A stretch of 64,000 nucleotides of DNA from Streptomyces sp. NBC_00193. GTDB lineage: Bacteria; Actinomycetota; Actinomycetes; Streptomycetales; Streptomycetaceae. This document shows positions 51,307 to 59,998 of the stretch, one piece after another. The position numbers were made by a program, and so were the translations under genes. Position 1 is the stretch's first letter; each line of letters starts with the position of its first letter. The DNA lies in contig NZ_JAPEMM010000001.1 in the NCBI RefSeq assembly GCF_026342735.1, forward strand, positions 4,092,001 through 4,156,000, in the 5' to 3' direction. The notes below the pieces were generated by a model. It saw nothing but the letters and a program-made list of their open reading frames with translations, had not been told where the DNA came from and searched no databases.

Positions 51307-52593
51307 GTGGCACGCATCGGTGACGGCGGCGACCTGCTCAAGTGCTCGTTCTGCGGAAAGAGCCAGAAGCAGGTGAAGAAGCTCATCGCGGGACCCGGTG
51401 TGTACATCTGCGACGAGTGCATCGACCTCTGCAACGAGATCATCGAAGAGGAACTCGCGGAGACCTCCGAGGTTCGCTGGGAAGAACTTCCCAAGCCCCG
51501 TGAGATCTACGAATTCCTGGAGAGCTACGTCGTCGGCCAGGAGCCGGCGAAGAAGGCGCTCTCCGTCGCGGTGTACAACCACTACAAGCGCGTCCAGGCC
51601 GGCGAGAACGGCGGCGGGACGGGCCGTGACGACGCGATCGAGCTCGCGAAGTCCAACATCCTCCTGCTCGGCCCCACGGGCTCGGGCAAGACGCTGCTGG
51701 CCCAGACGCTCGCCCGGATGCTCAACGTTCCGTTCGCCATCGCGGACGCGACGGCGCTCACGGAGGCCGGGTACGTCGGCGAGGACGTCGAGAACATCCT
51801 GCTCAAGCTGATCCAGGCGGCCGACTACGACGTCAAGAAGGCCGAAACCGGGATCATCTACATCGACGAGATCGACAAGGTCGCCCGCAAGAGCGAGAAC
51901 CCGTCGATCACGCGCGACGTGAGCGGCGAGGGCGTGCAGCAGGCCCTCCTGAAGATCCTGGAAGGCACCACCGCTTCCGTACCGCCGCAGGGCGGCCGCA
52001 AGCACCCGCACCAGGAATTCATCCAGATCGACACGACGAACGTGCTGTTCATCGTGGGCGGCGCCTTCTCCGGCCTGGAGCGGATCATCGAATCCCGCGC
52101 CGGCGCCAAGGGCATCGGCTTCGGGGCGACGATCCGCTCGAAGCGCGAGATCGAGGCGAGCAACCAGTTCCAGGAGGTCATGCCGGAGGACCTGGTGAAG
52201 TTCGGGATGATCCCCGAGTTCATCGGCCGTCTGCCCGTCATCACCTCGGTGCACAACCTGGACCGCGAGGCCCTGCTCCAGATCCTCATCGAGCCGCGCA
52301 ACGCCCTGGTGAAGCAGTACCAGCGGCTGTTCGAACTCGACGGCGTCGAGCTGGACTTCGAGCGCGAGGCCCTCGAGGCCATCGCCGACCAGGCGATCCT
52401 CCGCCAGACCGGCGCGCGCGGCCTGCGCGCCATCATGGAAGAGGTCCTGATGTCGGTGATGTACGAGGTCCCGTCCCGCAAGGACGTGGCCCGCGTGGTC
52501 ATCACCTCGGACGTGGTCCGCTCCAACGTCAACCCGACGCTGGTCCCGCGGATCGTCCCGAAGGACCAGGGTCCGCACGAGAAGTCGGCGTAG
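51307..52593 (+). CDS. clpX: ATP-dependent Clp protease ATPase subunit ClpX
   Basis: 428 aa from GTG 51307. AAA+ unfoldase that delivers substrates to ClpP1P2. N-terminal zinc-binding domain with Cys13, Cys16, Cys35 and Cys38 (CSFC, CDEC). Walker A GPTGSGKT at 122-129, Walker B IIYIDEID at 183-190, and a pore loop region GYVGEDVEN. LMIPEFIGRLPV-like FGMIPEFIGRLPV and RQTGARGLRAIME complete sensor regions. Usual length. A hairpin follows the stop codon. Confidence 0.97.
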   Translation: MARIGDGGDLLKCSFCGKSQKQVKKLIAGPGVYICDECIDLCNEIIEEELAETSEVRWEELPKPREIYEFLESYVVGQEPAKKALSVAVYNHYKRVQAGENGGGTGRDDAIELAKSNILLLGPTGSGKTLLAQTLARMLNVPFAIADATALTEAGYVGEDVENILLKLIQAADYDVKKAETGIIYIDEIDKVARKSENPSITRDVSGEGVQQALLKILEGTTASVPPQGGRKHPHQEFIQIDTTNVLFIVGGAFSGLERIIESRAGAKGIGFGATIRSKREIEASNQFQEVMPEDLVKFGMIPEFIGRLPVITSVHNLDREALLQILIEPRNALVKQYQRLFELDGVELDFEREALEAIADQAILRQTGARGLRAIMEEVLMSVMYEVPSRKDVARVVITSDVVRSNVNPTLVPRIVPKDQGPHEKSA

Positions 52594-52612
52594 CCGCCGG
52601 AGCAGACATGCG

Positions 52613-52646
52613 GAAAGGGGCGTCCCCGACAGGGGGCGCCCCTTTC
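52613..52646 (+). terminator. Terminator of clpX
   Basis: GAAAGGGGCG (52613-52622) pairs with CGCCCCTTTC (52637-52646), 20 bp after the clpX stop. Confidence 0.85.
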
Positions 52647-52779
52647 TGCACGTCCAGGATCAGCCACATGAGGCACGTTCGGCCACGTTCGGCCGTGGAG
52701 TCCCTTTTGATTTGGATTCCGGGCACGGTGAGTGATCAACTGCTGCCCTGCAGTTACTCGTTTGAGCGGGGAGCGGTTG

Positions 52780-53070
52780 ATGATCAAGGTGCGGCGGACG
52801 ATCGGGATTCTGGCGGCAACGGTGCTGGCGGGCGCACTGCCCGTCCTCGTGGCACCACCCGCGCACGCCACGTACGGAGATTGCGCCAACTACATGCGGA
52901 ACCTGGGCTACATCGTGGGACCCCAGGTGAGGTCCGGGTGCGAGCAGGGTGCGACCCGCGGCTTGAGCAGCGCCATCGGCCGAACCGCCTGCCAGGGCTT
53001 CCTGGCGCAAGCGGGCGTGAGGCCGAATCACGTCATGGAAGCCTGCTACCAGGCCTCGCGGCCGGCGTAG
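52780..53070 (+). CDS. Small secreted four-cysteine protein, 96 aa
   Basis: ATG 52780 with GGGGAG upstream. Signal peptide RRTIGILAATVLAGALPVLV ending APPAHA. The ~65-residue mature protein (TYGDCANYMRNLGYIVGPQV...) has four regularly spaced cysteines (in GDCAN, SGCEQ, TACQG, EACYQ), suggesting two disulfides. No enzyme motif. I do not recognise the family, though small Cys-containing secreted proteins of this type are common in Streptomyces. It stands alone between clpX and a convergent membrane-protein gene. Confidence 0.8.
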   Translation: MIKVRRTIGILAATVLAGALPVLVAPPAHATYGDCANYMRNLGYIVGPQVRSGCEQGATRGLSSAIGRTACQGFLAQAGVRPNHVMEACYQASRPA

Positions 53071-53106
53071 GCGCGCCGGCCGCACCCGGAGGGAAGCGAC
53101 GATCCG

Positions 53107-54051
53107 TCAGATCTTGGTGCGCGACGTGCCGTACAGCTTGGCGGCCAGCTTGGAGACGTCCTCGAGCGAACCGCTGCTGCCCCCGGTCAGGCCCGCGACC
53201 TGGTCGATGAGGCTGGTGCCGGACATGGTGGAGTAGTCGGCCCAGGTGCAGCTGGGGATCTTCACCTCGCGCACCATTCCAGGCTTGACGTCCTTGGTGG
53301 CGGTCATCTTGATCTCGGCGCACTTCATCACGGCGCCCTTGAATCCGCTCGGCGTGAATGCCTTCGGGGTGCCGACCAGTTCGTACTTGAAGCCGAGCTT
53401 CTCCGCCTCCTTGTTGTTCACGCCGATGTTGGCGTAGTAGCCGTCGATGGTCTTCTCCGGGTCGGCGATCTCGCCCCACAGCCCGTTGACGCTCAGCGTC
53501 TTGCCCTTCCCGCCCGGGCTGTTCGAGTACGAGGCAGCCGCGTTGTGCGGGTTCTTCACGCCGAGAGCCTCGGCCTTCGCCTTCTGCTCCCCTTCCAGGG
53601 GGGCGTCCGGCGCGGGCTTCGCCGACGGCGACTGTGCGTACCCGTCGACGGCCTGCGGGTAGGCCAGCTTGTAGCCCTTGGTGTCCGCGGAGATCGAGGC
53701 CGAGGCGCCGCCGCCCTGCGTGAAGTACCAGCCGGCGCCGCCGATCACGGCCACCGCCAGGACGATGGCGATGATCACGCCGGCCTTGGACTTCTTCGGG
53801 GGCTCCGGCTGGTAGCCGCCGCCGTACTGGGGCTGCTGCTGCTGGTAGCCGCCGTACGGGGCCTGCGGCTGGGGCGGGTAGCCGGGCTGCTGCTGCGGGT
53901 AGCCCTGCTGAGGGACTCCCTGGGGGGCCTGCTGCGGGTACCCGTACCCGGGCTGCTGCCCGTAGGGGCCCGGCTGCTGCGGCTGCTGCCCGTACGGCCC
54001 CGGCTGCTGCGGCTGCTGGCCTCCGTACGGTCCCGGCTGGTTGTAGCTCAT
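53107..54051 (-). CDS. Membrane protein with PGPYGQQ-repeat N-terminus
   Basis: 314 aa from ATG 54051. The first ~90 residues are low-complexity Gln/Pro/Gly/Tyr repeats (PGPYGQQPQQPGPYGQQPGY). A single membrane helix follows (AGVIIAIVLAVAVIGGAGWY), then a ~195-residue extracellular domain of unknown type (GYKLAYPQAVDGYAQSPSAK, with two late Cys). In actinobacteria such PGQ-rich cytoplasmic tails are common on membrane proteins with unknown external domains. Function unknown. It diverges from valS across 127 bp. Confidence 0.85.
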   Translation of the reverse strand: MSYNQPGPYGGQQPQQPGPYGQQPQQPGPYGQQPGYGYPQQAPQGVPQQGYPQQQPGYPPQPQAPYGGYQQQQPQYGGGYQPEPPKKSKAGVIIAIVLAVAVIGGAGWYFTQGGGASASISADTKGYKLAYPQAVDGYAQSPSAKPAPDAPLEGEQKAKAEALGVKNPHNAAASYSNSPGGKGKTLSVNGLWGEIADPEKTIDGYYANIGVNNKEAEKLGFKYELVGTPKAFTPSGFKGAVMKCAEIKMTATKDVKPGMVREVKIPSCTWADYSTMSGTSLIDQVAGLTGGSSGSLEDVSKLAAKLYGTSRTKI

Positions 54052-54178
54052 CCCGCGTCCCCCCATGAGGTTGTTTATGCGTCCCAGACATCCTGGCGGA
54101 AGCCGGAGGCGCTCAGGGCGCCGGGTCCTGGGAAAGCCGGTTTCATGACTGGACTGTTACCGCTCTAAACTGTGCCCC

Positions 54179-56800
54179 GTGACCGAGAACACGCAGACAC
54201 CCAGCAGCCCCTACTCCGAACTGCCGACTTCGTACGCGCCGGCCGATGTAGAGGGGAAGCTCTACGAGCGCTGGGTAGAGCGTGGGTACTTCGAGGCGGA
54301 CGAGAAGAGCGACAAGCCCCCCTTCGCCATCGTCATCCCGCCGCCGAACGTCACCGGAAGCCTCCACCTGGGGCACGCCTTCGAGCACACGCTGATCGAC
54401 GCCATCACCCGCCGCAAGCGCATGCAGGGCTACGAGACCCTGTGGCAGCCCGGCATGGACCACGCGGGCATCGCCACCCAGAACGTCGTCGAGCGCGAGC
54501 TCGCCAAGGAGGGCAAGTCCCGCCACGACCTGGGCCGCGAGGCCTTCGTCGAGCGCGTCTGGCAGTGGAAGGGCGAGTCCGGCGGCCAGATCTCCGGCCA
54601 GATGCGCCGCCTCGGCGACGGAGTCGACTGGTCGCGCGAGCGCTTCACCATGGACGAGGGCCTGTCCGAGGCCGTCCAGACCATCTTCAAGAAGCTCTAC
54701 GACGACGAGCTGATCTACCGCGCCGAGCGCATCATCAACTGGTGCCCCCGCTGCCTCACCGCGATCTCCGACATCGAGGTCGAGTACCAGGACGACGAGG
54801 GCGAGCTCGTCTCCATCCGCTACGGCGAGGGCGACGCCTCCATCGTCGTCGCGACGACCCGCGCCGAGACGATGCTGGGTGACACGGCCGTCGCCGTCCA
54901 CCCCGACGACGAGCGCTACAAGCACCTGGTCGGCACCGAGATCGAGCTGCCGCTCACCGGCCGCCGCATCCCGGTCGTCGCCGACGGGCACGTCGACCCC
55001 GAGTTCGGCACCGGCGCCGTCAAGGTGACCCCGGCGCACGACCCGAACGACTTCGAGATCGGCCAGCGCCACGGCCTGCCCAACCTCGCCGTCATGGACG
55101 AGCACGCGGTCATCACCGTCCACGGCCCCTTCCAGGGCCTGGACCGCCTCGAGGCCCGTTCCGCCATCGTCGCCGCGCTGCGCGCCGAGGGCCGGATCGT
55201 CGCCGAGAAGCGTCCGTACACGCACTCCGTCGGCCACTGCTCGCGCTGCAAGACCACCATCGAGCCGCGCCTGTCGCTCCAGTGGTGGGTCAAGGTCGGC
55301 CCGCTCGCCAAGGCCGCCGGTGACGCGGTCCGCGACGGCCAGGTCAAGATCCACCCGCAGGAGATGGAGAAGCGCTACTTCGACTGGGTCGACAACCTCC
55401 ACGACTGGTGCATCTCGCGCCAGCTGTGGTGGGGCCACCGCATCCCCGTCTGGTACGGCCCGAACGGCGAGATCGTCTGCGTCGGCCCCGACGAGCAGCC
55501 GCCGACCGGCGAGGGCTGGACCCAGGACACGGACGTCCTGGACACCTGGTTCTCCTCCGGCCTGTGGCCGTTCTCCACGCTCGGCTGGCCCCAGCAGACC
55601 GACAGCCTGGCGAAGTTCTACCCGAACGCCGTCCTGGTCACCGGCTACGACATCCTCTTCTTCTGGGTCGCCCGGATGATGATGTTCGGCCTGTACGCGA
55701 TGGACGGCACCCCGCCGTTCCACACCATCGCCCTGCACGGCATGGTCCGCGACGAGCGCGGCAAGAAGATGTCGAAGTCCTTCGGCAACGCGGTCAACCC
55801 GCTGGACTGGATGGACAAGTACGGCTCCGACGCGGTCCGCTTCACCCTGGCGCGCGGCGCCAACCCGGGTGTCGACGTCCCGATCGGCGAGGACTGGGTC
55901 CAGGCCTCCAGCAAGTTCGCCAACAAGATCTGGAACGCCACCCGCTTCGCGATGATGAACGGCGCCACGATCGAGGGCGACCTGCCGTCGGTCGAGGAGA
56001 TGTCGGCGACCGACCGCTGGATCCTGTCCCGGCTGAACGAGACCGTCGCGCAGGCCGACGCCTTCTACGAGGACTACCAGTTCTCGAAGCTCAGCGAGGC
56101 GCTCTACCACTTCGCGTGGGACGAGGTCTTCGACTGGTACGTCGAGCTGTCGAAGACGACCTTCTTCGCGGGCGGCGAGCCGGCCAAGGCCTCCGCCCGG
56201 GTCCTCGGCGAGGTCCTCGACGTCATGCTGCGCCTGCTGCACCCGGTGGTCCCCTTCGTCACCGAGACCCTGTGGACCACGCTGACCGGCGGCGAGTCCC
56301 TCGTGATCGCCGACTGGCCGAAGGACAGCGGCTTCCGCGACGCGGCCGCCGAGGCCGAGATCGAGGCCGTCCAGAACCTCGTCCGTGAGGTCCGCCGCTT
56401 CCGCAAGGAGCAGAACCTCGACGACAAGCAGAAGGTTCCGGGCCGTCTGGACCTGTCCGGCACGACGCTGGCCGCCCACGAGGCCGCCATCCGCCAGGTG
56501 CTGCGCCTGCAGCCCGAGGGCGACGCCTTCAGCGCCACCGCGACCCTGCCGGTCGGCGGCGCCACCGTCGCGCTCGACCTGTCGGGCACCATCGACGTGG
56601 AGGCGGAGCGCAAGCGGCTGAGCAAGGACCTGGCCGCCGCCGAGAAGGAGAAGCAGCAGGCCGAGGCGAAGCTCGGGAACGAGGCGTTCATCGCCAAGGC
56701 CCCCGACAACGTCGTGGACAAGATCAAGGGCCGGCTGACCAAGGCCGAGGCGGACATCGCCCGCCTCACCGACCAGCTGGCCGGGCTGCCCCAGGGCTAG
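54179..56800 (+). CDS. valS: Valyl-tRNA synthetase
   Basis: 873 aa from GTG 54179. Class I aminoacyl-tRNA synthetase charging tRNA-Val, with an editing domain for threonine. ATP-site motif HLGH at 63-66 (PPPNVTGSLHLGHAFEH). Editing-domain region VATTRAETMLGDTAVAVHPD. KMSKS motif in RGKKMSKSFGNAVNPLD. The C-terminal coiled coil (AERKRLSKDLAAAEKEKQQA onward) is typical of ValS. No leader structure such as a T-box was recognised in the short upstream region. A strong terminator follows. Confidence 0.97.
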   Translation: MTENTQTPSSPYSELPTSYAPADVEGKLYERWVERGYFEADEKSDKPPFAIVIPPPNVTGSLHLGHAFEHTLIDAITRRKRMQGYETLWQPGMDHAGIATQNVVERELAKEGKSRHDLGREAFVERVWQWKGESGGQISGQMRRLGDGVDWSRERFTMDEGLSEAVQTIFKKLYDDELIYRAERIINWCPRCLTAISDIEVEYQDDEGELVSIRYGEGDASIVVATTRAETMLGDTAVAVHPDDERYKHLVGTEIELPLTGRRIPVVADGHVDPEFGTGAVKVTPAHDPNDFEIGQRHGLPNLAVMDEHAVITVHGPFQGLDRLEARSAIVAALRAEGRIVAEKRPYTHSVGHCSRCKTTIEPRLSLQWWVKVGPLAKAAGDAVRDGQVKIHPQEMEKRYFDWVDNLHDWCISRQLWWGHRIPVWYGPNGEIVCVGPDEQPPTGEGWTQDTDVLDTWFSSGLWPFSTLGWPQQTDSLAKFYPNAVLVTGYDILFFWVARMMMFGLYAMDGTPPFHTIALHGMVRDERGKKMSKSFGNAVNPLDWMDKYGSDAVRFTLARGANPGVDVPIGEDWVQASSKFANKIWNATRFAMMNGATIEGDLPSVEEMSATDRWILSRLNETVAQADAFYEDYQFSKLSEALYHFAWDEVFDWYVELSKTTFFAGGEPAKASARVLGEVLDVMLRLLHPVVPFVTETLWTTLTGGESLVIADWPKDSGFRDAAAEAEIEAVQNLVREVRRFRKEQNLDDKQKVPGRLDLSGTTLAAHEAAIRQVLRLQPEGDAFSATATLPVGGATVALDLSGTIDVEAERKRLSKDLAAAEKEKQQAEAKLGNEAFIAKAPDNVVDKIKGRLTKAEADIARLTDQLAGLPQG

Positions 56801-56818
56801 CCGACCCGCAGGACGCAA

Positions 56819-56859
56819 GCGAAGGCCCCCACGCCGTCGGTCGACGTGGGGGCCTTCGC
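56819..56859. terminator. Bidirectional terminator, valS / VKOR gene
   Basis: A perfect 15-bp stem, GCGAAGGCCCCCACG (56819-56833) with CGTGGGGGCCTTCGC (56845-56859), between convergent stop codons. Confidence 0.92.
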
Positions 56860-56888
56860 CGTATCTGTTCCCCGCGAGGGGCCCGGCA

Positions 56889-57506
56889 TCACAGCAGCTG
56901 GGCGCCGAACCTCGTCAGGACGAGCGCCGCGACCACGCCGTACCCGGCCAGCGGCACCAGCCAGTGGGGGACCGCCCGCAGCCGGGAGCCGGCCGGGGCC
57001 AGGTGCAGGGTGACGTACCAGAACAGCGGGATCATCACCGCCCAGACGACCATGCACCACGGGCACAGCGCCCCGATCACGTACAGGCACTGGCTGATCA
57101 GCCACACCGTGAAGGCGAACCCGGCGGCGATCCCGGCCCACAGGCCGCGCCACAGCCACCGGGGGAGCAGCGCCCCGGCGACCAGGGCCGTGCCCAGTCC
57201 GGCGAGGGCCGCGAAGCCGGCGATTCCGAGCAGCATGTTGGGGAAGCCGAGGAGGTTGCCCTGCCAGGTGGTCATCACGTCGCCGCAGCTCAGCACCGCG
57301 TTGATGTTGCAGCCCGGGGTGAAGAGCGGGTTCTCCAGGGTGCGGATGCGGTCGTAGGTGAGGATGCCGGAGGCCAGGGTGCCGACGAGGCCGCCGATCA
57401 GCAGGAGCAGGGCGGTGCCCCGGGGGGCGGCCGTGCCCCGGGGGGTGGTCGCGCCCCGAGGGGTGCTCGTGCCCTGGTGGGTGGTCGTTCCCCGTTCGGT
57501 GCTCAT
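56889..57506 (-). CDS. Vitamin K epoxide reductase (VKOR) family protein
   Basis: 205 aa from ATG 57506. The first ~30 residues are Thr/Pro/Arg/Gly repeats (TTPRGTAAPRGT) encoded by an 18-bp-like DNA minisatellite. Four to five membrane helices follow. The VKOR active site CxxC is present (IGALCPWCMVV), and the loop Cys pair is in PGCNINAVLSCGDVM. Bacterial VKOR reoxidises DsbA-like proteins and so drives extracytoplasmic disulfide formation, using menaquinone. No DsbA gene is adjacent. It is reverse-strand between valS and a histidine kinase gene. Confidence 0.9.
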   Translation of the reverse strand: MSTERGTTTHQGTSTPRGATTPRGTAAPRGTALLLLIGGLVGTLASGILTYDRIRTLENPLFTPGCNINAVLSCGDVMTTWQGNLLGFPNMLLGIAGFAALAGLGTALVAGALLPRWLWRGLWAGIAAGFAFTVWLISQCLYVIGALCPWCMVVWAVMIPLFWYVTLHLAPAGSRLRAVPHWLVPLAGYGVVAALVLTRFGAQLL

Positions 57507-57646
57507 TCTCCCGACGCTACGAGCGCGGCGGCGGCCCCGGGTAGAGAGGAAGGCCTCCGGGTGAAGGGACCTCCGGCCTGTCCGAAGTGCCCTAAATCAC
57601 GCATTCTCGGGTCCGGGTGGTCGGGATCCGAGGGTGCCGAGCACGG

Positions 57647-58810
57647 ATGATGGAGGGCATGCACGTCACGCCCGCCCCCTCGGCGCCCCACCGGCTCCTG
57701 GCCCTCGGCCGCCGGCTCGCGCAGGGCTGGGCCGGGTCGCCGCGTGCGATGGACGTGCTCGCCGCCCTCAGCTGCCTGGGCCTGATGGCGCTCGACCTGC
57801 CGGGCCTGGCCGCCGCCGACAACTCCCTGAGCGGGCTCGCCGCGGCGGTCGTCCTGGCCGTCGGCTGCTCCACGCTGCTGGTGCGGCGCCGGATGCCCTG
57901 GGTCTCGTACCTCGCCGCGCTGCTCTTCATCGGCTGGCTGCACGAGCTGACCCTGATCCAGTTCGCGCTGTACTCGGTGGGCCGCTTCCGCGGGCGCCGG
58001 GCCGGTGTCCTCGCCACCTTGGGTTACGTCGCCTTCGCGTTGTGCCTGTTCTGCTGCGTGCCGGGCTGGCCGCTGGCCCGGGCCGAGACCCTCAGTTCCT
58101 TCCTCAGCCTCGTCGTGCCCATCGGGGTCCTCGCCTCGGCCGTGGGCATCGCCGCCTACCGCCACGACCTCGTGCGCGAGCTCGACACCCGGCGCGCGGA
58201 GTCCGCCGTCCTGCAGGCCGTCCAGCAGGAGCGGACCTCCGTCGCCCGCGACGTCCACGACTTCGTCGGGCGCGAGCTGACCCTGCTGACGGTCCGCTCC
58301 GAGGTGCTGTCGATGCGCTCGCGCGAGACGGCGTACGCGAAGGACTTCGAGGAGCTCGCCGACACCGCCCGCCGGGCCCACCTGGTGCTCAACGAGATCA
58401 TCGTGCAGCGCGGGGAGCGGGCGGCCACCCCGGGCGTGGACGGGCTGGCGGCCCTCGCGGAGGAGAGCGGGCGCGCGGGTTCCCCCGTACGGCTGGACCT
58501 GGACCCGGCCGTGCACGGGCTGTCGCCGCTGCGCCAGGCGGCGGTCTACCGGGTGGTGCAGGAATGCCTGACCAACGCCGCCAAGCACGCGCGCGGCGAA
58601 ACCATCGAGGTGTCCATCGCGGCGGACGGGCCGCAGCTGCGGATCGCCGTCCGCAACGGGCTGGCGCAGCGCAATCCGACCAGGGCCCCCGTCTCGGCGG
58701 GCTCGGGCACGGCGAGCATGTCCGAGCGCGTGCGCAGCCTGGGCGGAACCCTGACCGCGACGCGCACGCAGGACGCGTACGAGGTCCTCGCGACCCTCCC
58801 GAAGGGCTGA
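57647..58810 (+). CDS. Orphan sensor histidine kinase (NarL-partner type)
   Basis: 387 aa if read from ATG 57647; ATG 57650 and 57659 are alternatives. The N-terminal ~150 residues carry four to six hydrophobic segments and little outside loop, so it may sense membrane state. HisKA_3-type phosphoacceptor region TSVARDVHDFVGRELTLLTV, N box VQECLTNAAKHARGETIEVS, and a C-terminal ATP lid SERVRSLGGTLTATR in which the usual GLxGM is replaced by GTASM. No response-regulator gene is adjacent, unlike most kinases of this class. Function unknown. Confidence 0.88.
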   Translation: MMEGMHVTPAPSAPHRLLALGRRLAQGWAGSPRAMDVLAALSCLGLMALDLPGLAAADNSLSGLAAAVVLAVGCSTLLVRRRMPWVSYLAALLFIGWLHELTLIQFALYSVGRFRGRRAGVLATLGYVAFALCLFCCVPGWPLARAETLSSFLSLVVPIGVLASAVGIAAYRHDLVRELDTRRAESAVLQAVQQERTSVARDVHDFVGRELTLLTVRSEVLSMRSRETAYAKDFEELADTARRAHLVLNEIIVQRGERAATPGVDGLAALAEESGRAGSPVRLDLDPAVHGLSPLRQAAVYRVVQECLTNAAKHARGETIEVSIAADGPQLRIAVRNGLAQRNPTRAPVSAGSGTASMSERVRSLGGTLTATRTQDAYEVLATLPKG

Positions 58811-58831
58811 GCCCGCCGGCGCCCGCTCCCG

Positions 58832-59881
58832 CTAGGCCCTCGCCGGCGCCAGCAGGCTGCTGAGCGCGTCCATGTCCTCCACGCAGCGCCCGGAGCCCAG
58901 GGCCACGCAGTCCAGCGGGTCGTCCGCGACGAAGACGGGGATCCCCGTCGAGGAGGCCATCCGCAGGTCCAGGCCGGGGAGCAGCGCGCCGCCGCCGGTC
59001 AGGACGATGCCGTGCTCCATGACGTCCCCGGACAGTTCGGGCGGGCACTCCTCCAGGGTGGTGCGGACCGCCGCGATGATCGCCTCGATCGGCTCGTCGA
59101 GCGCGGCCCGTACGTCGCGTGCGTCGAGCTGCAGCGTCTGGGGCATGCCGCCGACCTTCTCGCGGCCCCGCACCGTGAAGGTGGCGGTCTCCAGGTCCGG
59201 CCGGTCCGGCACCGGCCACGCCGAGCCGATGGCGATCTTGACGTCCTCGGCGGTGCGGTCGCCGATGAGCAGGGAGTGCTCCTTGCGGACCCAGTCGGTG
59301 ATCGCGGCGTCCAGCCGGTCGCCGCCGACCCGCAGTGACTGGGAGGTGACGATGCCGCCCAGCGAGATGACCGCGACCTCGGAGGTGCCGCCGCCGATGT
59401 CGACGACCATCGAGCCGCGCGGTTCGGACACCGGGAGCCCGGCGCCGATCGCCGCGGCCATGGGTTCCTCGATCAGGTGCACGGTTCTGGCGCCGGCCCG
59501 GGTGGAGGCGTGGATGATGGCCCGCCGTTCCACCGGGGTGACCCCGGACGGTACGCAGATCACCATGCGGGTGCGGACCCGGCGGCCGGGGACGGCCTTG
59601 CGGACGAAGTGCCGGATCATCTCCTCGGCGGCCTCGTAGTCGCAGATCACGCCGTCCTTGAGGGGGCGGATCGCGGTGATGGAGCCCGGCGTGCGGCCGA
59701 TGGTCTCCTTGGCCTCGGCGCCCACGGCCAGTGCGGTGGTGGTGCCCGCCTTGACGGCCACCACGGACGGCTCATTGAGGACGATGCCGTGCCCCCGTGC
59801 GTAGACGAGGGTGTTGGCGGTTCCCAGGTCTATCCCTATGTCGCGGCTGGAAGCTGTCTTGTTGGTGCTGGCCTGCGGCAT
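58832..59881 (-). CDS. MreB-like actin homologue (paralogue of mreB)
   Basis: 349 aa from ATG 59881. Full-length MreB fold with ATP loops DIGIDLGTANTLVYARGHG and VVDIGGGTSEVAVISLGGIV, adenosine region GIVLTGGGALLPGLDLRM. Same length class as the canonical mreB at 62686 in this window, with similar blocks (GRTPGSITAIRPLKDGVICD) but many substitutions. Loop changes include PGRRVRTRMVICVPSGVTPV in place of RRYLARPRVVVCVPSGI. No MreC/D/RodA neighbours. It converges on the histidine kinase gene and diverges from folC. Probably a cytoskeletal or regulatory MreB variant; whether it polymerises is unknown. Confidence 0.9.
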   Translation of the reverse strand: MPQASTNKTASSRDIGIDLGTANTLVYARGHGIVLNEPSVVAVKAGTTTALAVGAEAKETIGRTPGSITAIRPLKDGVICDYEAAEEMIRHFVRKAVPGRRVRTRMVICVPSGVTPVERRAIIHASTRAGARTVHLIEEPMAAAIGAGLPVSEPRGSMVVDIGGGTSEVAVISLGGIVTSQSLRVGGDRLDAAITDWVRKEHSLLIGDRTAEDVKIAIGSAWPVPDRPDLETATFTVRGREKVGGMPQTLQLDARDVRAALDEPIEAIIAAVRTTLEECPPELSGDVMEHGIVLTGGGALLPGLDLRMASSTGIPVFVADDPLDCVALGSGRCVEDMDALSSLLAPARA

Positions 59882-59998
59882 TTGTTCCCCAATCTCCTGC
59901 CCGCAAGGCTTGCATAACGATCCGGTCGCTCTGCCGGTCGAAGGTCCCGATACGACCGGGCCGAAAGTCCCCCCGGTCCTCGTCCGTAGACTGGTCCC

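Noticed and set aside
54052..54178. T-box leader of valS
   Set aside because: The region is only 127 bp, diverges from another gene, and shows no specifier-loop or T-box sequence.
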